From Ornithinimicrobium sufpigmenti (lineage in GTDB: Bacteria > Actinomycetota > Actinomycetes > Actinomycetales > Dermatophilaceae), in NCBI RefSeq assembly GCF_004322775.1, contig NZ_CP036403.1, forward strand, positions 496,001-560,000: 64,000 nt of DNA. The letters run 5' to 3'. Shown in pieces: positions 38,759-46,952 of this stretch. The position numbers and the translations under genes are program-made. The notes beneath the pieces were generated by a model, which was not told where the DNA came from, made no database searches, and was given only the letters and a program-made list of their open reading frames with translations. Position 1 is the first letter of the stretch. Every line of letters begins with the position of its first letter.

Positions 38759-39698
38759 AGAAGTACCACGGGAACGGTGACCAGTCCGGCTCCCGCTTCT
38801 CCAGGAAGGCCTCCTTGCCCTCCACCGCCTCGTCGGTCATGTAGGCCAGCCGCGTCGCTTCCCCGGCGAAGACCTGCTGGCCCACCATCCCGTCGTCGGC
38901 GAGGTTGAAGGCGAACTTCAGCATCCGCTGGGCGGTCGGTGACTTGCCGAGGATCTCCCGGGCCACCTGCACCGCCTCGGTCTCCAGCTCTGCGTGGTCA
39001 GCGACGATGTTCACCGCGCCCATCCGGTGCATGGCCTCGGCGTCGTAGGCGCGACCCAGGAAGAAGATCTCCCGCGCGAACTTCTGCCCCACCATCTTGG
39101 CCAGGTAGGCCGAGCCGTAGCCCCCGTCGAAGCTGCCCACGTCGGCATCGGTCTGCTTGAACCGGGCGTGCTGCCGGGAGGCGATCGTCAAGTCGCAGAT
39201 CACGTGCAGCGAGTGGCCACCGCCGGCCGCCCAGCCACCGACGACCGCGATGACGACCTTGGGCATGGTGCGGATCAGCCGCTGCACCTCCAGGATGTGC
39301 AGGCGTCCGCCCTCCGCCTTGACCCTGGCCTCGTCGACGCCCGAGGCGGTGACGTCGTCGGTGTCATCGCTGGCGTACTGGTAGCCGCTGCGACCCCGGA
39401 TCCGCTGGTCCCCGCCCGAGCAGAAGGCCCAGCCGCCGTCCTTGGGGGAAGGGCCGTTGCCGGTGAGCAGCACCACCCCCACGTCGGGGCTCATCCGGGC
39501 GTGGTCCAGCGTCCGGTACAGCTCGTCGACCGTGTGCGGCCGGAAAGCGTTGCGCACCTCCGGGCGGTCGAAGGCGATCCGGACGCAGCCGAGCTCCACG
39601 TGCCGGTGGTAGGTGATGTCGGAGAGCTGTGAGAAACCCTCGACCTCCTGCCACTGGGCGGGGTCGAACGGGTTGGCGTCGGGCTGGGTCTGGGTCAC
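38757..39698 (-). CDS. menB: 1,4-dihydroxy-2-naphthoyl-CoA synthase MenB
   Basis: A 313-residue crotonase-family enzyme closing OSB-CoA to DHNA-CoA. Segments include ITYHRHVELGCVRIAFDRPEVRNAFRP, FCSGGDQRIRG (oxyanion region), VVIAVVGGWAAGGGHSLHVICDLTIAS and the C-terminal FAGEATRLAYMTDEAVEGKEAFLEKR. The GTG start follows TAGTCT by 6 nt, so the mRNA is probably leaderless. Confidence 0.96.
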   Translation of the reverse strand: MTQTQPDANPFDPAQWQEVEGFSQLSDITYHRHVELGCVRIAFDRPEVRNAFRPHTVDELYRTLDHARMSPDVGVVLLTGNGPSPKDGGWAFCSGGDQRIRGRSGYQYASDDTDDVTASGVDEARVKAEGGRLHILEVQRLIRTMPKVVIAVVGGWAAGGGHSLHVICDLTIASRQHARFKQTDADVGSFDGGYGSAYLAKMVGQKFAREIFFLGRAYDAEAMHRMGAVNIVADHAELETEAVQVAREILGKSPTAQRMLKFAFNLADDGMVGQQVFAGEATRLAYMTDEAVEGKEAFLEKREPDWSPFPWYF

Positions 39699-39704
39699 GC
39701 CGAC

Positions 39705-39710
39705 AGACTA
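39705..39710 (-). promoter_or_regulatory. -10 element for menB, leaderless
   Basis: TAGTCT on the minus strand ends 6 nt before GTG 39698. Confidence 0.55.
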
Positions 39711-39814
39711 GATCCTGCACGTCAGGGACGGTCCCCAGCCCGGCGTGGAGGGTGGCCGCAGCAGTCACACCGGGGCTAGGCTGCCGGGCAGTTCGCACTA
39801 TCGAAGGGGATACC

Positions 39815-40348
39815 GTGACCACTCCGACCGGATCGAGCCCGGAGGGGCAGCAGGGACAGGGGTACCAGGGGCAGGCCTCCGTGCCGCCGGGGCAGCAGCC
39901 GCGGGCCGGCCAGACCCAGACGGGCCCGACGCAGCCCGGGCCAGCAGGTCAGGCCGGCTCCGCGACCAGCACGGCCAGCACCACCACCAGCCCGACGACC
40001 AGCACCCGGGACGTGGTGCGCATCGTGCTGCACGTCCTGGCGCTGATCCTGGTGGTGCTCGGCATCTCCCTGGACCTCGACGACGGAGGCGGTGGCTTGT
40101 GGGGCGACACCTGGACCTGGGCCGGGTTCGCGACCCTGATGGCTCTCGCGCAGGTCGCGGCGCTCCTGCCCCGGTCTGCCGCCTCGGGGGCCGGGTGGAC
40201 GATCGGCGCGGTGGGCGCCGGTGGGCTGCTGCTCTTCTGGACCCTGCTCATGTTGCCGATGATCAGCACCAACATGGCCTTCCTGGTCACCCTCGGCACG
40301 GCGTGCGCCGTCGCCGGCGTGCTGCTCAGCCCCGACCGCAGGGTCTGA
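39815..40348 (+). CDS. Hypothetical membrane protein with Gln/Gly-rich N-terminus
   Basis: A 177-residue protein of unknown function. Residues 1-65 are low-complexity (Gln, Gly, Pro, Ser, Thr) and should be cytoplasmic and disordered. Four hydrophobic segments follow (IVLHVLALILVVLGISL, AGFATLMALAQVAALL, GAVGAGGLLLFWTLLML, AFLVTLGTACAVAGVLL). A TAGGCT box lies about 35 nt before the GTG. The next membrane gene starts 1 bp after its stop, so they form a pair. Confidence 0.6.
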   Translation: MTTPTGSSPEGQQGQGYQGQASVPPGQQPRAGQTQTGPTQPGPAGQAGSATSTASTTTSPTTSTRDVVRIVLHVLALILVVLGISLDLDDGGGGLWGDTWTWAGFATLMALAQVAALLPRSAASGAGWTIGAVGAGGLLLFWTLLMLPMISTNMAFLVTLGTACAVAGVLLSPDRRV

Positions 40349-40349
40349 G

Positions 40350-40826
40350 GTGGTCTCCCGCCTGGTGCGCGGCCAGCCCTTGGTGCTTGCGGCTGGCCTA
40401 CTGGTCGCGCTGGCGCTCGGTCTGCCGTGGGCGATCTCCTCACGCACCTACGTCCCGGGCTGGATCACGCCGTCCTTCTGCTATCCCGCATCCGACGGCA
40501 CGATCTCGTGCAGTCCCAGCTTCATCTCCCCCGCGCTGAGCTACGGCTCGGCGGCGCAGAGCGGCGCGTCCTCGGTGGCCAGGGTCTTCCTGGTGGCCGC
40601 CCTCATCCTGATCATCATCAGCCGGGTCACAGAGCAGACGAGATGGCTGGGCTACGCCGCCGCGGGCCTGGCGCTGTCCGTGTTCCTCGCTGGCCTGACC
40701 ATGCAGGGTGGGCAGCTGGCGGCGCTGGCGGCCGCGGCGCTGCTGGCCTACGCGGCGTTCACTGGTCGCGGCTGGACAGCACGCAGAACTCATTTCCCTC
40801 CGGGTCGGCCAGCACCGTCCACGTGA
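40350..40826 (+). CDS. Hypothetical membrane protein, partner of upstream gene
   Basis: A 158-residue protein with an N-terminal hydrophobic segment (PLVLAAGLLVALALGLPWAI), an outside loop with two cysteines (SFCYPASDGTISCSPS, possible disulfide) and three more segments. Function unknown. The last 22 residues overlap, on the other strand, the end of the VOC gene by 68 bp; this tail is Arg/Pro-rich and may not be conserved. Confidence 0.6.
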   Translation: MVSRLVRGQPLVLAAGLLVALALGLPWAISSRTYVPGWITPSFCYPASDGTISCSPSFISPALSYGSAAQSGASSVARVFLVAALILIIISRVTEQTRWLGYAAAGLALSVFLAGLTMQGGQLAALAAAALLAYAAFTGRGWTARRTHFPPGRPAPST

Positions 40827-41172
40827 CCTCCGCCGCGTCCTGACCGACGTCGATCCTGGACGCACCCAGGTCCAGCAGCCGCTGGATCTCGGCGTCGCGG
40901 TCCTGGGAGACGTGTGGCGCAAGGTCGATGTGCAGCCGGTTCTTCACCTGCTTGCCCTCGGGGACGGGGACGAAGACCAGCCCCTGGCCCCGGCGCATCC
41001 ACGTCTCCAGGTCGGCCACCCTCCCCTCGCCCTCCAGCGCGTGCCGGGGGACCACCACAGCCTCCTCCGGGGTGTCGAAGACGACCACCCAGTCCAGCGC
41101 CTCCGCCCACCACCTCGCCTGGGCCTGGGGGTCGCGGCAGTCGACGACGATCGTGTACCACTTCAGTGCCAT
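40759..41172 (-). CDS. VOC family (glyoxalase-like) protein
   Basis: A 137-residue protein with two beta-alpha-beta-beta-beta units: LKWYTIVVDCRDPQAQARWWAEALDW and the second half LHIDLAPHVSQDRDAEIQRLLDLGASRIDVG...WTVLADPEGNEFCVL. This is the glyoxalase_6-type actinobacterial subfamily with no assigned reaction. ATG 41172 gives the normal N-terminus. The gene ends inside the convergent membrane protein gene. Confidence 0.82.
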   Translation of the reverse strand: MALKWYTIVVDCRDPQAQARWWAEALDWVVVFDTPEEAVVVPRHALEGEGRVADLETWMRRGQGLVFVPVPEGKQVKNRLHIDLAPHVSQDRDAEIQRLLDLGASRIDVGQDAAEVTWTVLADPEGNEFCVLSSRDQ

Positions 41173-41264
41173 CTGCCCAGGGTGCACCCCCGAGGAGGTG
41201 TCGTGCGGGGAACGGGCGGGGTCGCGGACGGAAGGTGTCCGCGACCTGCACCGGCCGCGCCGCA

Positions 41265-41270
41265 TACCCT
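41265..41270 (+). promoter_or_regulatory. -10 element for menC, leaderless
   Basis: TACCCT ends 6 nt before GTG 41277. Confidence 0.5.
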
Positions 41271-41276
41271 GATGCC

Positions 41277-42314
41277 GTGCCTGACCTGCCCGCTGCCATG
41301 GACGTGCCCGAGCCGCCCGGACTGCCGGATCTGCCGGAGCTGCTGGCGGGCGCGCACGTGGTGGCGCTGCCGATGCGGGTGCGCTTCCGCGGCGTGGACG
41401 TGCGGGAGGCGGTGCTCCTGCGGGGGCCGCGGGGCTGGGCGGAGTGGGCGCCGTTCCCGGAGTATGACGATCGAGACGCCGCGCGCTGGCTCGCCGCTGC
41501 CCTCGAGCTGGGGTGGGGCGAGCTGCCGAAGCCGGTGCGGGGGCAGGTGGGCGTGAACGCCACGGTCCCCGCGGTTGCCGCGGCGCAGGTGGAGGGTGTC
41601 CTGGCCCGCTACGACCGGTGCCGGACCGCCAAGGTGAAGGTGGCCGAGCGGGGTCAGACGCTGGCCGACGACGTGGAGCGGGTCACGGAGGTGCGGCGGC
41701 TGCTCGGTCCGGACGCGCGGGTCCGGGTCGACGCCAACGGTGCCTGGTCCGTGGACGCGGCGCGTGATGCGCTCAGCGCGCTGGCGCCGCTCGGGCTGGA
41801 GTATGCCGAGCAACCCTGCGCCACCGTCGAGGAGCTGGCAGCTCTGCGTCTGGCCCTGGCCCGCGCCGGGGTGGACGTGCCGATCGCCGCCGACGAGTCG
41901 ATCCGGCGGGCCGAGGACCCGCTGCGGGTCGCGCGGGAGGGTGCGGCGGACCTTGTGGTGGTCAAGGTCGCACCCCTGGGCGGCGTGCGCCGCGCCCTGG
42001 AGATCGTCGCCGACGCCGGCCTGCCGGCGGTGGTGTCCTCGGCCCTGGACACTTCCGTGGGGCTCGCGGGCGGGGTCCGGCTCGCAGCGGCGCTGCCGCA
42101 GCTCGACCACGACTGCGGTCTGGGGACGGCGGCGCTGCTCGCGGCTGACGTCGTGCCGGAGCCGCTCGTGCCCCACGCCGGGTCCCTGACCACCACCCGC
42201 GCGGACGCGGCACGGTCCGCCGTCGACCCGGCGCTGCTCGCCGCATACTCCGCACCCTCTGAACGCGTCACCTGGTGGCGACAGCGGCTGGCCCGGGCCC
42301 ACGCACTCCTCTAG
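41277..42314 (+). CDS. menC: O-succinylbenzoate synthase MenC
   Basis: A 345-residue enolase-superfamily enzyme. The catalytic lysine pair is in TAKVKVAERG, the metal ligands in VRVDANGAW (Asp), YAEQPC (Glu) and IAADES (Asp), and the second-side Lys in LVVVKVAPLGG. It dehydrates SHCHC to o-succinylbenzoate. GTG 41277 is supported by the -10 box; the nearby ATG 41272 is out of frame. It completes menA, menE, menB and menC within 7 kb. menD and menF are not in the window. Confidence 0.93.
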   Translation: MPDLPAAMDVPEPPGLPDLPELLAGAHVVALPMRVRFRGVDVREAVLLRGPRGWAEWAPFPEYDDRDAARWLAAALELGWGELPKPVRGQVGVNATVPAVAAAQVEGVLARYDRCRTAKVKVAERGQTLADDVERVTEVRRLLGPDARVRVDANGAWSVDAARDALSALAPLGLEYAEQPCATVEELAALRLALARAGVDVPIAADESIRRAEDPLRVAREGAADLVVVKVAPLGGVRRALEIVADAGLPAVVSSALDTSVGLAGGVRLAAALPQLDHDCGLGTAALLAADVVPEPLVPHAGSLTTTRADAARSAVDPALLAAYSAPSERVTWWRQRLARAHALL

Positions 42315-42340
42315 GACTATCCGGCGAGGACTATCGGGCG
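42313..42340 (+). repeat. 14-bp tandem repeat at the menC stop
   Basis: AGGACTATCCGGCG (42313-42326) is followed at once by AGGACTATCGGGCG (42327-42340), 13 of 14 identical. The first copy starts inside the menC stop codon. A GC-rich GCGCGG/CCGCGC palindrome follows. Confidence 0.8.
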
Positions 42341-42370
42341 CGGAGCCGCGCACTCCTCCGGCGCAGAAGT

Positions 42371-42386
42371 TTTACCTCGCCGAAAC
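42371..42386 (+). promoter_or_regulatory. Candidate GlnR box upstream of amt
   Basis: TTTAC-N6-GAAAC (42371-42375 and 42382-42386) matches half of the actinobacterial GlnR consensus gTnAC-n6-GaAAc. A further GAAAC and GTAAC follow within 45 bp. It lies about 100 bp upstream of the ammonium transporter, a common GlnR target. Confidence 0.4.
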
Positions 42387-42483
42387 GGACGCAACGCAGC
42401 CGAAACACTGACGCGTCGTCTGCCGTAACACCGGCCCCCTTGACTGCAGGGACGCAACATTGCGCATCCCAGGAGGTAGTCGG

Positions 42484-43737
42484 ATGGAACTCACTGCAGG
42501 TGACGTCTGGGTCATGGTTTCGGCGGCGCTGGTGCTGCTGATGACACCCGGTCTGGCGTTCTTCTACGGCGGTCTCGCCAGGGCCAAGGCCGCCCTCAAC
42601 ATGATCATGATGAGCTTCGTGGCCGTCGGTGTCGTGGGCGTCGTCTGGGTGCTGTGGGGCTACGGCATGACCTCCGGCCCGGCGCTGCTCGGCGGGCTGG
42701 TGGGCAACCCGGCCAGCGACCTCGGCCTCAGCGGCCATGTCGGCAGCGCAGACCTCATCGGGATCGGCTACGGCGCCACCTTCGCGATCATCACCGTCGC
42801 GCTGATCTCGGGGGCGGTCGCTGACCGGACACGGTTCGGGCCCTGGACGCTGTTCGTGGCGATCTGGGCCACGCTCGTCTACTGCCCGCTGGCCTTCATG
42901 GTCTGGGGCGGCGGTCTGCTCTCGGCGGAGGGGGCCGTCGGCCGGGTGTTCGGCGAGGCCATCGACTTCGCTGGCGGCACGGTGGTGCACATCAACGCCG
43001 GGCTGGCCGCGCTCGTGCTGGTCTACATCATCGGCAGCCGGGCCGACTTCGGGAAGGCCAAGGGCTACCACCGTCCGCACAACGTCCCGCTGGTGATGAT
43101 GGGCACGGCGATGCTCTGGTTCGGCTGGTTCGGCTTCAACGGCGGCGCGGCCGGCTCGGCCGAGGAGGCGGGCCTGATCTGGGTCAACACGCTGGCCGCC
43201 CCGGCCGCGGCGATGCTGGCCTGGCTGCTGGTCGAGCGGCTGCGCGACGGCCGCCCCACCTCGGTCGGCGCTGCCTCCGGCGTCGTCGCCGGCCTCGTCG
43301 CGATCACCCCGGCGTGTGCCAACGTCTCCCCGCTCGGGGCGCTGGCCATCGGGCTCCTCGCCGGCATCGGGTCCTGCCTGGCCGTGGGATGGAAGTACCG
43401 GTTCGGGTATGACGACGCGCTCGACGTGGTGGGCGTGCACCTGGTCGCGGGTGTCATCGGCACGGTTGCCCTCGGCTTCCTCGCCCTGCCGGTCGAGGGT
43501 GAGGGTGGCGGGCTCCTCTACGGCGGCGGCGTCGGTCAGCTCGTCGCACAGCTGGCGGCGACCGTGTTCACACTCATCTTCACCGGGGTGCTGACCGCGC
43601 TGATCGGCCTGGCCATCGCCCGGACGATCGGGTTCCGGGTCAGCCCGGAGGACGAGGCCCTCGGCGTGGATCGCTCGGAGCACAGCGAGTCGGCCTACCA
43701 CTTCGACCCGGAGCGGGAGCCGACTGTCTCCGCCTGA
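42484..43737 (+). CDS. amt: Ammonium transporter Amt
   Basis: A 417-residue channel with about eleven membrane segments. Family motifs are MTPGLAFFYGGLARAK, the pore region WFGWFGFNGGAAG, the conserved His in DVVGVHLVAG and the central FAGGTVVHINAGLAALV. ATG 42484 has AGGAGG 7 nt upstream. Unlike the usual actinobacterial amtB-glnK-glnD operon, no PII gene follows. The acidic C-terminal tail is short. Confidence 0.95.
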   Translation: MELTAGDVWVMVSAALVLLMTPGLAFFYGGLARAKAALNMIMMSFVAVGVVGVVWVLWGYGMTSGPALLGGLVGNPASDLGLSGHVGSADLIGIGYGATFAIITVALISGAVADRTRFGPWTLFVAIWATLVYCPLAFMVWGGGLLSAEGAVGRVFGEAIDFAGGTVVHINAGLAALVLVYIIGSRADFGKAKGYHRPHNVPLVMMGTAMLWFGWFGFNGGAAGSAEEAGLIWVNTLAAPAAAMLAWLLVERLRDGRPTSVGAASGVVAGLVAITPACANVSPLGALAIGLLAGIGSCLAVGWKYRFGYDDALDVVGVHLVAGVIGTVALGFLALPVEGEGGGLLYGGGVGQLVAQLAATVFTLIFTGVLTALIGLAIARTIGFRVSPEDEALGVDRSEHSESAYHFDPEREPTVSA

Positions 43738-43803
43738 GTGGCTGCCGCGTCCTTGAGGGTGGCTGCCTGAATCCTCGAGCGTCTGGCGCGCATCCCTCGA
43801 GCG

Positions 43804-43836
43804 GCCGCCCCGCGTGTCCCTGTGGCGCGGGGCGGC
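43804..43836 (+). terminator. 11-bp perfect stem after amt
   Basis: GCCGCCCCGCG and CGCGGGGCGGC form a perfect stem around an 11-nt loop, 66 bp after the amt stop. It overlaps the first codons of the reading frame at 43822, which argues that this frame is not an intact gene start. Confidence 0.55.
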
Positions 43837-44397
43837 TGCTCCGTCACCTGGACCACCACGCTGTCCCGGGTCTACCGCACCCGGGTGCATGACTACCGGG
43901 AGCTGGTCACCCTCATGGTCGACGCCCTCGACCGCGTCGCCACCGTGCCGGAGTACGACGTGGCCGACCAGATCAACCGCGAGGTCTTCCAGGCCCTGTG
44001 CTACCGGGGCGCCGGGGAGCGGTTGAACGAGGGAGATGACGACACCTACGACGAGGCGCACCTGACCCGGTTCGGGGGCGACATCACCATCGGCCTGTCC
44101 CACCGCGACCCCCTCACCGGACGCCGTACCCCCGGACCCTCACCCGCCGCCCAGGACCGGGCCGACGCCGCAGCGGCACTCGCCCGCACCACCCCACCCA
44201 GCGCCGTGCCCGGCGATACCCGTGCAGGAGACTCACCCGGAGGCGACACCAGCTCCGGGGACGGCGTCGGTGACCGGGACAGGCCCCGCTACCCCGGCGG
44301 CCACCGGTGGGGACTCACCGACCGCCCCAACCGCCCCGAGCAGGACCGGCAGACACCCTGGAGCCAGCGCAGCGACGACGGCCCACCACCCTTCTGA
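43822..44397 (+). pseudogene. Probable 3' remnant of a DUF222/HNH endonuclease-like gene
   Basis: The 191-residue frame starts in GGCSVTWTTTLSRVYRTRVHDYREL. That resembles the region just after the HNH motif in actinobacterial DUF222 (13E12-repeat) proteins, where a line like WTTPLGRVYRT is typical. The DUF222 part and the HNH cysteines are absent upstream. The rest is a low-complexity Pro/Arg/Gly/Asp tail (PGGHRWGLTDRPNRPEQDR). I read it as a truncated remnant; it could instead be an expressed orphan. The comparison is from memory. Confidence 0.45.
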
Positions 44398-44399
44398 GG

Positions 44400-44411
44400 C
44401 GCCCCGGGGCG
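44400..44411. terminator. 12-bp GC palindrome after the HNH remnant
   Basis: CGCCCCGGGGCG lies between the convergent ends of the remnant and the MarR gene. It is a weak candidate because it has no loop of its own. Confidence 0.2.
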
Positions 44412-44428
44412 GTTGGCGGATCTGCGAG

Positions 44429-44899
44429 TCAGTCAGCCAAGAGCTGCATCAGGATCCGACGCAGGTCCGCCCGGTCGTCAGGGGTTAGGGCGGACATCGC
44501 CTCCTCGGCGGCCGACCGTCGCCGGTCGCGGACCTCCGCGACTGCGTGTCGGCCGCTCTCGGTGAGGGTGAGCAGCACCGCACGTCGGTCGGTGGGGTCG
44601 GGGGAGCGCTCAACGAGCCCGGCAGCCTCCAGGGCGTCAGCGACCTCGGTGGCCGAACGGGGAGCTATCCCGAGGTGGTCCGCGAGGTGCGAGACGCGGA
44701 CCCCCGCCGCATGGTCCCCTTCGGACCGTCGGCCAAACCGGGCCAGCGCGAGAAGCCCTCGCTCCTGGTGCGGAGAGAGCCCTTCCTCGCTCATCGCCTC
44801 GGCACCGAGCCGACGCCAACGCCGGGCCAGGCGTAGCAGCAGGTCGACCTCGGACAGCTCCGCGTCGGGCCGGGAGGGCTGCTGCTCATAGCGGGCCAT
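44429..44899 (-). CDS. MarR family transcriptional regulator of the ABC exporter
   Basis: A 156-residue winged-helix repressor: LSPHQERGLLALARFGRR, VRVSHLADHLGIAPRSATEVADALEAAGLVER and wing SPDPTDRRAVLLTLTESGRHA. It is divergent from the ABC transporter at 45009, with a likely operator in the 109-bp gap, so it probably represses both until a drug or metabolite binds. Confidence 0.9.
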   Translation of the reverse strand: MARYEQQPSRPDAELSEVDLLLRLARRWRRLGAEAMSEEGLSPHQERGLLALARFGRRSEGDHAAGVRVSHLADHLGIAPRSATEVADALEAAGLVERSPDPTDRRAVLLTLTESGRHAVAEVRDRRRSAAEEAMSALTPDDRADLRRILMQLLAD

Positions 44900-44930
44900 C
44901 AGGTCAGCATAACGAGGTTCGGAAATAAAG

Positions 44931-44951
44931 AGGTAACCTCAGTAGTTATCT
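44931..44951. promoter_or_regulatory. Candidate MarR operator
   Basis: AGGTAAC-N7-GTTATCT is a near-perfect inverted repeat (6 of 7 pairs) in the divergent gap between marR and the ABC gene. Confidence 0.5.
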
Positions 44952-45008
44952 CTGCTGTCACAGCGTGGACCGGCCGTGGGAGGCCGGCATGAACGGAAGG
45001 AGAAGTGC

Positions 45009-46952
45009 ATGACTGACTTCTCGACATACACCTCTGGACCCGGCGAGGGCCGCGACGGCGGTCGCGGGCCCGACCGTGGCGCCCCTCGTGGCGGCGGGGG
45101 ACGTGGCGGCGACGCCGGCGCCCGGCCGGACCCTCGCGACCAGGCGCAGCTCGCCGCTCACCCGGTGAGCGGGCGCCGCATCCTGGCTCTCTTCGCCCCC
45201 CACCGCTGGTCCATCGCCACGGTGCTCGTCCTCATCGTGGCCAGCTCCGCCCTCGGTCTGGCCAGCCCGTTCCTCGTCAAGGAGATCGTCGACGTCGCGA
45301 TCCCTGAGCAGGACGTGCGACTGCTGCTGGTGCTGGTGGGCACCATGGTCGCCGTCGCGGTGCTCTCTGCCGTGCTCGGTGTGCTGCAGACCTGGATCAG
45401 CACCACCACCGGGCAGCGGATCATGCACCGGCTGCGCACCGAGCTCTTCACGCACCTGCAGCGCCAGCCGTTGTCCTTCTTCACCCGCACCCGCTCCGGC
45501 GAGGTGCAGTCCCGCCTCACCCACGACGTGTCCGGCCTGCAGGGTGTGGTGACCTCCACGGCGACCTCGCTCGCCGGCAATGTGGCGACCGTCATCGGCA
45601 CCCTCATCGCCATGGTGGCGCTCAGCCCGACGCTGGCTCTGCTCTCGCTGGTCGTCATCCCGCCGGCCGTGCTCGTCACCCGTTCGGTGGCGCGGCTGCG
45701 GCGCGACGCCACGGAGAAGCGGCAGCGCGCCCTCGCGGGTCTGCACGGCCAGGTCGAGGAGTCGCTGTCGGTCAGCGGTGTCCGCCTGAGCAAGACCCTT
45801 GGAGCGGGTGAGGCGCTGCAGCAGCGCTTCCACACCACCAGCGCCGGTCTGCTCGACCTGGAGGTGGCCGCACAGATCGCCGGCCGCTGGCGACAGGCCA
45901 CGATGGGCATCGTGTTCGCGGTGGTCCCCGCTGCGCTCTACCTCGTCGCCGGCCTGCCGGTCACCGGTGCCGGCATCTCGATCGGCACCCTCGTCGCCTT
46001 CGTGGCTCTGCAGGCCGGGATCTTCCGACCGGTGATGGGGCTGATGTCGATCGGGGTGCAGGTGACCTCCTCGATGGCGCTGTTCAGCCGGATCTTCGAG
46101 TACCTCGACCTCCCGGTCGCGGTCGCGGAGCCGGAGCTGGCCCACGCACGTCACCTGGATCCGGCGACCGTGCGGGGCGAGCTGCGGCTGGAGGGCGTGA
46201 CCTACGCCTACGGCGGTGCCGCCGGCGAGCGAGCCGACACGTCAGCCACCGTCCTGCGCGACATCGACCTGACCATCCCCGCCGGCTCGACGGTCGCCGT
46301 GGTGGGTCACACCGGGTCGGGAAAGAGCACGCTGGCCGCGCTGCTGGCCCGGCTCGACGACCCGACCCACGGACGCGTCACCCTCGACGGAACCGACCTG
46401 CGCGATCTGCCGTCCGCCGAGCGGGCGGCGATCGTGGGCGTGGTGTCCCAGGAGACCTACCTGCTGCACGCCACCATCCGGGAGAACCTGCGCTTCGCCC
46501 GCGCCGACGCCACCGACGCCGAGATCGAGCAGGCCGCGCGGGACGCGCAGATCCATGACCTCATCGCCGCCCTGCCGCACGGCTACGACACCGTCGTCGG
46601 CGCCCGCGGCCACCGCTTCTCCGGCGGCGAGCAACAGCGCCTGGCGCTGGCCCGCACCCTGATGCGCAACCCCCGAGTCCTGGTCCTCGACGAGGCCACC
46701 AGTGCGCTGGACACCCGCACGGAGGCCGCGGTCCAGGCCGCCCTGGAGCGCGTGGGGCGGGACCGCACCGTGGTCACCATCGCGCACCGGCTCTCCACGG
46801 TCCGGTATGCCGACCGGATCGTCGTGCTCGAGCAGGGGCGCATCGTCGAGCAGGGTAGCCACGAGGAGCTGCTCGCCCTGGGTGGTCGCTACGCCTCGCT
46901 CGTCGCCGCGGGCGACCGGGAGAGCCCCGGCGAGGTCGTGCTCGCCGCCTGA
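45009..46952 (+). CDS. ABC exporter, fused permease and ATPase (ABCB/MDR type)
   Basis: A 647-residue half-transporter working as a dimer. After a Gly/Arg/Asp-rich N-terminus of about 50 residues come six membrane segments, then an ATPase with Walker A VGHTGSGKST, Q-loop VVSQETYLL, signature FSGGEQQRLAL (F replaces the usual L) and Walker B VLVLDEATSALD. The substrate is unknown; the adjacent MarR gene suggests drug or lipid export. Shine-Dalgarno AAGGAG precedes ATG 45009. The end overlaps the convergent membrane gene by 64 bp. Confidence 0.93.
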   Translation: MTDFSTYTSGPGEGRDGGRGPDRGAPRGGGGRGGDAGARPDPRDQAQLAAHPVSGRRILALFAPHRWSIATVLVLIVASSALGLASPFLVKEIVDVAIPEQDVRLLLVLVGTMVAVAVLSAVLGVLQTWISTTTGQRIMHRLRTELFTHLQRQPLSFFTRTRSGEVQSRLTHDVSGLQGVVTSTATSLAGNVATVIGTLIAMVALSPTLALLSLVVIPPAVLVTRSVARLRRDATEKRQRALAGLHGQVEESLSVSGVRLSKTLGAGEALQQRFHTTSAGLLDLEVAAQIAGRWRQATMGIVFAVVPAALYLVAGLPVTGAGISIGTLVAFVALQAGIFRPVMGLMSIGVQVTSSMALFSRIFEYLDLPVAVAEPELAHARHLDPATVRGELRLEGVTYAYGGAAGERADTSATVLRDIDLTIPAGSTVAVVGHTGSGKSTLAALLARLDDPTHGRVTLDGTDLRDLPSAERAAIVGVVSQETYLLHATIRENLRFARADATDAEIEQAARDAQIHDLIAALPHGYDTVVGARGHRFSGGEQQRLALARTLMRNPRVLVLDEATSALDTRTEAAVQAALERVGRDRTVVTIAHRLSTVRYADRIVVLEQGRIVEQGSHEELLALGGRYASLVAAGDRESPGEVVLAA

